From: DSOS01 sp035286585
GTDB lineage: Bacteria; Chloroflexota; Anaerolineae; Anaerolineales; UBA4823
Direction: 5' to 3'
NCBI GenBank assembly: GCA_035286585.1
Contig: DATEDC010000171.1
Location: 1-25,763 of the forward strand
DNA: 25,763 bases
The notes beneath the pieces are model-generated. The model worked only from the letters and a program-made list of their open reading frames with translations, was not told the origin of the DNA and did not search any database. Below are positions 14,585 through 21,685 of the stretch, one piece after another; position 1 is the stretch's first letter; every line of letters begins with the position of its first letter. The translations under genes were made by a program, and so were the position numbers.

Positions 14585-14929
14585 ATGAAGGTGACGCGTT
14601 TAGCACAAGCGGTGAAGTATAGCCCACCCAAACACAGCGAGACCTGCCATGCGATGTATTTGCAACACCGGAACCTAGGTTGTGATGCACCCTATTGGGT
14701 TGGCTGTTCGTATTATTTGCCTGGGGCAAAGGCGGAATGGGACGCCTCGCCGCTGGACAAGGTCTACGTGGTGCTGGAAGGCGAGCTCACCATGGCGTTT
14801 GATGACCAGGAAGTGAGATTGGGCCCCATGGATTCAATCTACATCGGCCCGGGCGAGAGGCGCGAGGTGCGCAACGACACCAACCGCGTGGCAACCATGC
14901 TGGTTGTGATGCCCTACCCTGCTGCATAG
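14585..14929 (+). CDS. Small cupin-fold protein with non-canonical metal site
   Basis: The 114-residue protein is a single cupin barrel: 'YYLPGAKAEW...DKVYVVLEGELTMAFDDQEVRLGPMDSIYIGPGERREVRND'. The turn 'VLEGELTM' and 'LGPMDSIYIGPGERREVRN' follow cupin motifs 1 and 2. The usual HxH pair of motif 1 and the His of motif 2 are absent; Arg takes the last position. Metal binding of the standard kind is therefore unlikely. GAGGAGG precedes the ATG, and the gap to the cyclase gene is 18 bases. Possible roles are binding or isomerising a ring-cleavage intermediate, or sensing. No specific function can be given. Confidence 0.8.
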   Translation: MKVTRLAQAVKYSPPKHSETCHAMYLQHRNLGCDAPYWVGCSYYLPGAKAEWDASPLDKVYVVLEGELTMAFDDQEVRLGPMDSIYIGPGERREVRNDTNRVATMLVVMPYPAA

Positions 14930-14938
14930 GGAGGGAAG

Positions 14939-15721
14939 ATGGACAAAATTCCTGATACCCAATCGCTTTTCGACGTATCCGGTAAGGTGGCGTTGATCAC
15001 TGGCGCCACAGGCGGCTTCGGCCAGGCAAGCGCCAAGGGATTGGCTAAAGCTGGCGCCAAAGTGATGTTGACCGGGCGTTCAGCCGAGAAACTGGAAGAA
15101 GTCGCCAAGGTCATCCAGGAGGCCGGGTATACCGCCGCGTGCATCGCCGGCCACCCGGCAGAGGCAGAGGATGTAAAGCACATTGTTGAAGGAACCGTCA
15201 AGCGCTTTGGCAGGATCGATATCCTGATCACCGCCGCGGGCTTGAGCCGCATCCACCCTATAACCGACTTCCCCCTGGAAGAATTCGAAGAGATCATGGA
15301 TGTCAATGTAAAGGGCTCTTGGTTGTTCAGCCGCGAAGTCGGGCGGGTAATGATACAGCAAGGCCGCGGAGGAAAAGTCATCCTGGTCTCATCGACGCGC
15401 GGCTTGCTGGGCATGAAGAATTACACCGGATATGCGACTTCTAAGGGCGCGGTTCATCTCTTAACCCGCTCTCTGGCGTGCGAGTGGGGTGAATACCGCA
15501 TTAATGTTAATGCCATTGCGCCCACGGTTTTTCGCACAGCCCTGACCCAATGGATGTTTGACGACCAAGAGTTTTATAAGGTATTCCTGAGGCGCATCCC
15601 CATCGGCCGCCTGGGCGAGCCAGAGGACTTCGTTGGAGCGGTGATTTTCCTGTCCTCGCATGCCTCCGACTTTATGACCGGTGCCATTTTATACGTGGAC
15701 GGTGGTTACACAGCCGGGTAA
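14939..15721 (+). CDS. SDR-family oxidoreductase; candidate phloroglucinol reductase
   Basis: This 260-residue classical short-chain dehydrogenase/reductase has 'TGATGGFG' (21-28) for the nucleotide, 'ITAAG' in place of NNAG, N124, and the catalytic S152, Y165 and K169 ('SSTRGLLGMKNYTGYATSK'). 'APTVFRTAL' and the C-terminal 'GAILYVDGGYTAG' complete the fold. T45, G46 and R47 after beta-2 ('LTGRS') suggest NADP preference. Phloroglucinol reductases known from anaerobes are NADPH-dependent SDRs that form dihydrophloroglucinol, so this is the best candidate for that step here. It could instead oxidise a ring-cleavage product. GGGAGGG precedes the ATG, 9 bases after the cupin stop. Confidence 0.9.
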   Translation: MDKIPDTQSLFDVSGKVALITGATGGFGQASAKGLAKAGAKVMLTGRSAEKLEEVAKVIQEAGYTAACIAGHPAEAEDVKHIVEGTVKRFGRIDILITAAGLSRIHPITDFPLEEFEEIMDVNVKGSWLFSREVGRVMIQQGRGGKVILVSSTRGLLGMKNYTGYATSKGAVHLLTRSLACEWGEYRINVNAIAPTVFRTALTQWMFDDQEFYKVFLRRIPIGRLGEPEDFVGAVIFLSSHASDFMTGAILYVDGGYTAG

Positions 15722-15728
15722 GAATGCC

Positions 15729-16730
15729 ATGTCCAACCCTGAGCAAATCGCGGTAATCGGGGCTGGCTTGATGGGGCATGGCATTGCCCAGGTATTCGCC
15801 TGCAATGGGCACTCTGTGTGGCTGGTTGACTCGGACCAGGAGGCGCTTATATCGGCGAGGGAGCGCGTCCGCACCAACCTGGCTAACATGGCTGAGAAGG
15901 GGATTGATTTTGGAGCAAGCATCGAGGCGATCCTTGATCACATCCATCCAACGCCTGACATGGAGGCAGCCTGCCAGGGCAGTGACTTTGTCTTCGAAGC
16001 TGTGTACGAAGACCTGGGGCTCAAACAGCGCATCTTCGCCGACCTGGACAGAGTATGCCCGCCGCAGACCGCCTTGTGCAGCAACACCTCGGTCATCAGT
16101 ATCACCGAGATCGCAGAGAAAGCCACACACCGCCAACGTATCGTCGGCACGCATTTCTGGAATCCGCCATACCTGATCCCTTTGGTGGAAGTCGTGCATG
16201 CCGCAGAAACCGCCAGTTGGTGTACGGCGAAAACCTACGCTTTGCTGGCTCGGGTTGGCAAGCATCCGGTGCATGTGTATAAAGATGTGCCCGGTTTCGT
16301 CGGCAATCGGCTGCAACACGCCTTGTGGCGCGAGGCGTTTGCCATCATCGACGAGGGGATTTGCGACCCAGCTACAGTCGACGAGGTGATCAAAAATGGG
16401 TTTGGGCTGCGCCTTCCCGTTCTCGGGCCGGTTGAGAACGCTGACATGGTCGGGCTTGATCTCACCCTGGCAATACACAACTATATCCTGAAACACATCA
16501 ATGCCGATCCTACGCCCTCGAAAACCCTGCAGGCCAGAGTTCGGGCAAGCGAGTTAGGCTTTAAGAGCGGGAGGGGTTTCTTGGAGTGGTCCGAAGCCGA
16601 GATCGACGCATCACGCCAGCGACTGGTTAATTATCTCGTCAGAATCTTTTCAGAACAACGCGCACAGAAGAAAGGAGGCGACCCACAGGCCAAATCTCAA
16701 GCAGGCCCACCATCAACAGGTCTAACGTAA
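15729..16730 (+). CDS. 3-hydroxyacyl-CoA dehydrogenase-family enzyme; candidate 3-hydroxy-5-oxohexanoate dehydrogenase
   Basis: The 333-residue enzyme has an N-terminal NAD domain, 'IAVIGAGLMGHGIAQVFACNGHSV', then 'SNTSVISITEIA' and 'HFWNPPYLIPLVEVV', then a C-terminal helical domain ('DVPGFVGNRLQHALWREAFAIIDEGI', 'GFKSGRGFLEW'). The 'FWNPPYLIPLVE' form differs from the 'FFNPVPVMKLVEV' of standard 3-hydroxybutyryl-CoA dehydrogenases and is nearer to relatives acting on free hydroxyacids. ATG 15729 is preferred over an in-frame start at 15681 inside the SDR gene because the family begins there; the spacing is 7 bases. In the proposed pathway it would oxidise 3-hydroxy-5-oxohexanoate to triacetate with NAD. 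The C-terminal 20 residues are low-complexity. Confidence 0.88.
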   Translation: MSNPEQIAVIGAGLMGHGIAQVFACNGHSVWLVDSDQEALISARERVRTNLANMAEKGIDFGASIEAILDHIHPTPDMEAACQGSDFVFEAVYEDLGLKQRIFADLDRVCPPQTALCSNTSVISITEIAEKATHRQRIVGTHFWNPPYLIPLVEVVHAAETASWCTAKTYALLARVGKHPVHVYKDVPGFVGNRLQHALWREAFAIIDEGICDPATVDEVIKNGFGLRLPVLGPVENADMVGLDLTLAIHNYILKHINADPTPSKTLQARVRASELGFKSGRGFLEWSEAEIDASRQRLVNYLVRIFSEQRAQKKGGDPQAKSQAGPPSTGLT

Positions 16731-16760
16731 TTCATAAGCAGGAGAAAAGTTGAGGCAGAA

Positions 16761-18128
16761 ATGAATAAAAAAATCTTGGTTACGCTTTTGCTGCTCGTCG
16801 TCCTTGGTTTGGCAGCCTGTGGGCCTGCAGCAACCCCAACGCCGGAGGCGACCGAGTCGCTGATCAGCTCACCAGCGGTCGCCGCCGGTCCCGAGAACAT
16901 TGTCATCGGCACCAGCGCACCGTTGACTGGCATGTTTGCCGGCTTTGGCGAGGGTAATGTCTGGGGTGCCCAAGCAGCCGTTGACGACATCAACGCCCAG
17001 GGAGGCATCTATGTCAGGGAGTTTGACCGCAAGATTCCAGTGAAATACGTTGTCGTCGACAACCAGAGCGACCCAGGGAAGTCAGGACCTTTGGCCGAGG
17101 ATCTCATTCTGCGAGAGAAAGTCAATATGCTGTACTCGGTTGACTCCTCTCCCTCGATCCACATTCCCATCGCCGAGGTGGCAGAGAAGCACGGCATCCC
17201 CCATATCGTTGGCGGAGGCCCGCTGGAGCCCTGGCTGGCTGCGCGCAATGAAACCGAGACCAAGTGGTCATACACCTGGTTCCCGGGATTTGGGATTGCC
17301 ACGCCGCCGCCCGAAGGAGATCCCCGCTATGGCAAGCCGGGTTATACGATTAAGGATAGCTGGTTCGCCGTGCTGGACGCTTACGGAGACCAGACTAACA
17401 AAGTCGCTGGGGTCTTTGCTACCGATGAGCCAGATGGCATCGGCTGGTATGGACTGTTCCCCGGTCTGCTGGAGGAATGGGGCGCTACCGTGATTGGAGT
17501 GGAAGAGAGACTGGGCTTCTATCCACTGGGCACAACAGACTTTACGTCCATGTGCACCGAGTGGAAGAACAACAACGTCGAAATCCTGTGGGGCAACGTA
17601 CCGGGTCCCGAGTTCGCCACGCTGTGGCGGCAGTGCAACCAGCTAGGATTCAAGCCGAAGATCGTCATGGTTGGTCGGGCGCCGCTCTTCTACCTGGACG
17701 TGAGCGCCTGGGGCGAGGACCTGCCCCTGGGAGTCGGCACCGAGATCTGGTGGGATCCGGCGTATACCGGCCCAGGCATTGGCGACACAACACCCCAGTC
17801 TCTGGCCGAGAGATGGTTTGAGGACACCGGCAAACCGCTCAATCGAGGCATTGGGCACGGCTACCATCCTATGCAAGTGCTGTTTAATGCCATCGAGCGC
17901 GCCGGCACACTCGATCCAAAGGCGCTCAACCAGGCTATGGCTGAGACCGACATGATGACAGTCAACTACCAGGTAAAATTCGATCCAGAGACCCACTTTA
18001 GCTGGATTCCGCTCTTCGTCGGGCAATGGCAGAAGACGGATAAACCCTGGGTGTGGGAACTGCCGATCACTTTCTCGGAGCACGATTTCCTCCAACCGAC
18101 TGCCGATTTCATCTTTCCCATTCCTTAA
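16761..18128 (+). CDS. Branched-chain amino acid-type ABC transporter substrate-binding lipoprotein
   Basis: The 455-residue protein has a lipoprotein signal with 'LAAC' and the lipidated Cys at 20, then a short Pro/Thr linker. The periplasmic-binding-protein type I fold follows (about 46-450): 'IVIGTSAPLTGMFAGFGEGNVWGAQAAVDDINAQGGI', 'KVAGVFATDEPDGIGW' and 'GHGYHPMQVLFNAIERAGTLD'. This family delivers amino acids, amides or aromatic acids to Liv-type transporters. Genes for both ATPases and both permeases follow. In this operon an aromatic such as pyrogallol, gallate or a related compound is a likely ligand, but the sequence does not settle it. The binding pocket includes several Trp and Tyr residues. 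Confidence 0.9.
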   Translation: MNKKILVTLLLLVVLGLAACGPAATPTPEATESLISSPAVAAGPENIVIGTSAPLTGMFAGFGEGNVWGAQAAVDDINAQGGIYVREFDRKIPVKYVVVDNQSDPGKSGPLAEDLILREKVNMLYSVDSSPSIHIPIAEVAEKHGIPHIVGGGPLEPWLAARNETETKWSYTWFPGFGIATPPPEGDPRYGKPGYTIKDSWFAVLDAYGDQTNKVAGVFATDEPDGIGWYGLFPGLLEEWGATVIGVEERLGFYPLGTTDFTSMCTEWKNNNVEILWGNVPGPEFATLWRQCNQLGFKPKIVMVGRAPLFYLDVSAWGEDLPLGVGTEIWWDPAYTGPGIGDTTPQSLAERWFEDTGKPLNRGIGHGYHPMQVLFNAIERAGTLDPKALNQAMAETDMMTVNYQVKFDPETHFSWIPLFVGQWQKTDKPWVWELPITFSEHDFLQPTADFIFPIP

Positions 18129-18162
18129 GAATGGGCAAGGATCGCCGAGTAACTCAGCTCAA

Positions 18163-18195
18163 GGGATAGGACTGGCCCTTTGCCGGTCCTATCCC
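18163..18195 (+). other. Intercistronic hairpin after the binding-protein gene
   Basis: GGGATAGGACTGGC (18163-18176) pairs with GCCGGTCCTATCCC (18182-18195) apart from one T-G wobble, with a 5-base loop. It lies 34 bases after the binding-protein stop. It has no T-run, so a partial terminator or mRNA-stabilising element is likelier than full termination. Such elements help express the binding protein more than the membrane parts. The TTG at 18180 in the loop is therefore an unlikely start for the next gene. Confidence 0.6.
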
Positions 18196-18212
18196 CAATA
18201 ACAGGTATTTCC

Positions 18213-18950
18213 TTGGCCGAGCCAATTCTGTCAGTAAGCAGCGTTAAGAAGCGCTTTGGAGGTCTGCTGGCGCTGAATGAAATCAGCTTTGACCTGCAGG
18301 CAGGCGCCATCATGGGTCTGATGGGGCCTAATGGAGCTGGCAAGACGACTCTTGTCAATGTCATCTGTGGATTCTATAAGCCCGATGCCGGCAGGGTGGT
18401 ATTCGAAGGGAAAGATATTACCGGGTTTCCCCCCCACAAGATCTGCCATCTTGGCATCGCCAGGACTTACCAGATCCCTCTGCCCTTTGGAGAGCTGACC
18501 GCGCTGCAAAATGTGGCCGTGGCTGGCATGTATGGCAGGGGATTAAGCAGATCGGCTGCAGAAAGAGAAGCCCTCGAGGTGTTGGCGCTGACGGATCTCT
18601 CTGATAAACAAGATGTGCTGGCAAAGAACATGACGACGATAACGCTCAAGCGGCTTGAGGTGGCCAAGGCGTTGGCAGTGGCTCCGAATCTGTTGCTGGT
18701 GGATGAACCTGCTGCTGGACTAAACGAAACCGAACTTCCCCGCATGTTAGAGATCCTGGCTGCTATCCGTCGGACTGGAGTGACGATCATTTTGATCGAA
18801 CACATTATGAAAGTGATGCGCGAGGCGGTCGATTCGATCTACGTTATAAACGAAGGGACGCCAATCGCCTCTGGCCCACCGGAGGATGTCATGCAGGACA
18901 GGAAAGTCATCGAGTGCTATCTAGGTGAGTATGCCTCAAATTCAATGTGA
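18213..18950 (+). CDS. livG: Liv-type ABC transporter ATP-binding protein (LivG-like)
   Basis: This 245-residue ATPase energises the importer. It has the Walker A 'GPNGAGKTT' (38-46), Q-loop 'ARTYQIPLPF', Walker B 'LLLVDEP' (160-166) and the H-loop His197 ('LIEHIMKV'). The usual signature 'LSGGQ' is degenerate: 'MTTITLKRLEVAKAL' (140-154), a variant I recall from some LivG proteins. TTG 18213 is preferred over TTG 18180, which lies in the loop of a stable hairpin. The choice is not certain, and a weak ACAGG precedes it. Homodimer function is not possible without a proper signature motif from the partner, so it presumably pairs with the LivF-like protein. Confidence 0.9.
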   Translation: MAEPILSVSSVKKRFGGLLALNEISFDLQAGAIMGLMGPNGAGKTTLVNVICGFYKPDAGRVVFEGKDITGFPPHKICHLGIARTYQIPLPFGELTALQNVAVAGMYGRGLSRSAAEREALEVLALTDLSDKQDVLAKNMTTITLKRLEVAKALAVAPNLLLVDEPAAGLNETELPRMLEILAAIRRTGVTIILIEHIMKVMREAVDSIYVINEGTPIASGPPEDVMQDRKVIECYLGEYASNSM

Positions 18951-19032
18951 CGAAGAATGGATGCAGTTTTATCGGAGCGTGGAGCTGCCTTGATAAACAT
19001 GGTCTCTCGCCGGTCCGGCTCATAGGGAACGC

Positions 19033-19758
19033 GTGAAGATGCCTGAAGAAGCCTTGCTGCACGTAAATAACATCGATGTGTTTTATGGGAATCTGCAGGT
19101 TTTGTGGGACATCTCGTTGGAGGTGCGTAGCGGAGAGATGGTCGCCATCGCCGGGGCTAATGGGGCGGGAAAGTCCACCCTATTGAAAACTATCTCCGGC
19201 CTGATGCATCCGGCAAGAGGCAACATTCATTTTAACAGCAGAGAGATCACTCACCTGAATGCCCATGAAATCGTCAACCTGGGCATATCCCAGGTCCCGG
19301 AAGGGAGAAAGCCTTTTCCAGAGATGACGGTGTTGCAGAATCTCGTCATCGGCTCCTACAGCCAGAAAGCGCGCACCTTGAGAAATAAAAATCTGGCCAA
19401 AGTCTATGAATTCTTTCCGCTGCTGAAGAAAAGAAAAAACCAACTGGCCAAGACGCTGAGCGGAGGAGAACAGCAAATGCTGGTTATCGGGCGAGGATTG
19501 ATGTCGAATCCTCGCATACTGATCATCGATGAAATGTCCCTCGGCCTCAGCCCAATTTTCGTGCGCGAACTTTTTGGAGTGCTGCACGATATCAAAGCGC
19601 AGGGGATCACCATCCTCCTGGTGGAACAGAATGTATGGCAAACGCTGCATGAAGCGGATCGAGCCTACATCATTGAAACAGGACGGCTTGTCCTGAGCGG
19701 GAATGCTCGCGACTTGTGTGAAGAGGAGGAAGTCAGGAATGCCTATTTCGGCGCCTGA
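19033..19758 (+). CDS. livF: Liv-type ABC transporter ATP-binding protein (LivF-like)
   Basis: The 241-residue ATPase has Walker A 'GANGAGKST', Q-loop region 'ISQVPEGRKPFPEMTVLQNL' (the LivF-type 'VPEGR' is clear), a complete signature 'LSGGEQQML', Walker B 'ILIIDEMSLGLSP' and the switch region 'LLVEQNV'. The start may be GTG 19033 or ATG 19039; an AGGG at 19024-19027 gives a better distance to the GTG. It lies 82 bases after the LivG-like gene, a gap with no visible gene. With the LivG-like subunit it forms the ATPase pair of the importer. Confidence 0.93.
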   Translation: MKMPEEALLHVNNIDVFYGNLQVLWDISLEVRSGEMVAIAGANGAGKSTLLKTISGLMHPARGNIHFNSREITHLNAHEIVNLGISQVPEGRKPFPEMTVLQNLVIGSYSQKARTLRNKNLAKVYEFFPLLKKRKNQLAKTLSGGEQQMLVIGRGLMSNPRILIIDEMSLGLSPIFVRELFGVLHDIKAQGITILLVEQNVWQTLHEADRAYIIETGRLVLSGNARDLCEEEEVRNAYFGA

Positions 19759-19785
19759 AACGAAACAGGACGGGATAGATCTGCG

Positions 19786-20655
19786 ATGCTCGAATCATTA
19801 AGCGCCTTAGCGACGCCCATCACGATGGGGATTTTATACGGCGGATTGTACGTGGTCATCGCCCTGGGCCTCTCCCTGGTGTTCGGAGTAATGAAGGTGA
19901 TCAATGTAGCGCATGGAGATTTTGTCATCCTGGGCAGCTACTTCGCTTACGTGGTGCTGACAAGCAAGGGAGTGGACCCCGTTCTCTCGCTCGGATTGGG
20001 GATCCCGCTCTTCTTCATCATGGGCATCCTGATTCAAAAGTATCTGCTGTATCGAGCATTCAAGATTTCAACGGACGCAGCCTTGATCATCGCTTTCGGG
20101 ATTTCCCTGATAATCCAAAATGCAGCCCAACTGGCCTGGACCCCGATGTCAAAGAGCCTGCAAACCGGTTATAGCTTCAAGAGTTTTCAGGTAGGAGATG
20201 TTTACATCCCACTGGTCTACCTGCTGGACTTTATCGTGGCGGTGATCGTAGTCGTGGTGGTGCACCAATTCTTGCAAAGGACTTACCTGGGTCAGGCGAT
20301 TACCGCAGCTTCCCAAGACCAGCAAACCGCGGAGCTGATGGGCATTAACCCAGCCACCGTGTACCAGTACGCCTTCGGGATAGCCATCGCCCTCGCAGCA
20401 GTCGCCGGTGTATTTCTCGGTTTGACTTTCCCGTTCAACCCGATCTCGGGGGTGCCCTTCCTCATCATTGCCTTTGGGGTGATCATTTTGGGCGGTTTGG
20501 GCAGTATGGTCGGAACCTTCATTGGGGGCATGATCTTTGGGCTGTCTCAATCTTTGGGCGGCCATTTTTGGGGACCCACTGGCCAGTTGCTCGTCCCGTT
20601 TTTAATGGTGCTCGTGATCCTGACCATCCGACCGCAGGGTCTGTTCGGACGATAA
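19786..20655 (+). CDS. livH: Liv-type ABC transporter permease (LivH-like)
   Basis: The 289-residue integral membrane protein has eight or so hydrophobic segments and the LivH hallmarks 'GGLYVVIALGLSLVFGVMKVINVAHGDFVILGSY' near the N-terminus and 'GGLGSMVGTFIGGMIFGLSQ' near the C-terminus. 'AASQDQQTAELMGINPATVYQYAFGI' is the cytoplasmic loop that contacts the ATPases. It forms half of the transmembrane channel. The ATG lies 27 bases after the LivF-like gene, and only 10 bases separate its stop from the second permease. Confidence 0.94.
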   Translation: MLESLSALATPITMGILYGGLYVVIALGLSLVFGVMKVINVAHGDFVILGSYFAYVVLTSKGVDPVLSLGLGIPLFFIMGILIQKYLLYRAFKISTDAALIIAFGISLIIQNAAQLAWTPMSKSLQTGYSFKSFQVGDVYIPLVYLLDFIVAVIVVVVVHQFLQRTYLGQAITAASQDQQTAELMGINPATVYQYAFGIAIALAAVAGVFLGLTFPFNPISGVPFLIIAFGVIILGGLGSMVGTFIGGMIFGLSQSLGGHFWGPTGQLLVPFLMVLVILTIRPQGLFGR

Positions 20656-20665
20656 GAGAGAAAAT

Positions 20666-21685
20666 ATGGGAATTGTGATCCGCAGGTATACCCCTTTGAT
20701 CGCCCTGGGAATGGTTATTGCCATCCTCGCTGCGCTGCCAGCCTTGGGTGCGCCAAAGACCTGGTTGCTGTACCTGATTTATTTCTATATATTCCTGGCT
20801 GCAGCAAACATGTGGAATTTGCTGGCCGGCTTTAGCGGGCTGCTGGCGCTTTGCCCGGCGGCGTTCATTGGGTTGGCCGGTTACACCATGACCATCCTGA
20901 CCTGGCTGCAGGTCCCTTATTATGTGGGGTTGTTGGCTGGAGGGGTGGTGGCCGCCCTGTTTTCCATCCTCATTTCGCCATCTGTCTTCAGGATGCGAGG
21001 CATCTATTTCGCTATCGGAACATTGGTGGTGCCGGAGGTGTTGCGCCTGGTGTTCCTGCGTTGGAGGCCGGTTGGAGGGCAGCTGCAAGGTGGAGGAGCA
21101 GGCTATATGGTTAAAGGTGTCTCCGGCATTCCCATGCAACAAACCTACTGGCTTGGTTTAGCGGTCGGCGTGGCTTCCGTGCTGCTGATCGCTTTCATTC
21201 TGCGCTCCAAGTTCGGGTTTGGTTTGGCTGCCATCCGCGATAACGACGTCAGTGCCGCTAGCTCGGGAATCGATGTCTTCCGCTTGAAGTTATACTCGTT
21301 CATTATCGCTGCTTTCATGACGGGCGTCGCCGGGGCCATTTTTTTCACTTATCAAGGCTACATCGAACCGAACAGCGCCTTCAACATCCGCTGGTTGATG
21401 ATCGTTCTGCTGGCCACAGTCATTGGCGGCAAAGGCATCGAAGAGGGTCCATTGGTTGGGACAATCATCGTGGTGATTTTACATTTTCAGTTGGCGAGAT
21501 ACGCGGATATCAGCCTGCTGATCCAGGGGACGATTCTGGTGGTCATCATGCTGGCAGTGCCGCAAGGTATCACCGGGTTGGTTCGTGATCTAAGGCGGGC
21601 AGTTGCTGGGCGGGCTTTGTTACCCACTGGAAACACCTCGATCTTCAGTTTTATTCTTTCTAGAAGGAGAAAATCCCATGAGTAA
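20666..21685 (+). CDS. livM: Liv-type ABC transporter permease (LivM-like)
   Basis: The 339-residue membrane protein is the second permease. It has about nine hydrophobic segments, with 'NMWNLLAGFSGLLALCPAAFIGLAGYT' near the N-terminus, the coupling loop 'FGLAAIRDNDVSAASSGIDVFRLKLYSF', and 'VIGGKGIEEGPLVGTIIVVIL' later. In common LivM proteins 'GGxGSxxGPVxGA' stands there, so 'GGKGIEEGPLVG' is a variant. Its last 8 bases overlap the start of the transhydroxylase gene, so transport and ring chemistry are translated together. Confidence 0.93.
   Translation: MGIVIRRYTPLIALGMVIAILAALPALGAPKTWLLYLIYFYIFLAAANMWNLLAGFSGLLALCPAAFIGLAGYTMTILTWLQVPYYVGLLAGGVVAALFSILISPSVFRMRGIYFAIGTLVVPEVLRLVFLRWRPVGGQLQGGGAGYMVKGVSGIPMQQTYWLGLAVGVASVLLIAFILRSKFGFGLAAIRDNDVSAASSGIDVFRLKLYSFIIAAFMTGVAGAIFFTYQGYIEPNSAFNIRWLMIVLLATVIGGKGIEEGPLVGTIIVVILHFQLARYADISLLIQGTILVVIMLAVPQGITGLVRDLRRAVAGRALLPTGNTSIFSFILSRRRKSHE

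Noticed and set aside
16761..21685. A true branched-chain amino acid transporter
   Set aside because: The family is Liv-type, but its place inside the aromatic operon, overlapping the molybdoenzyme gene, makes an aromatic substrate more likely. Gene symbols denote family only.
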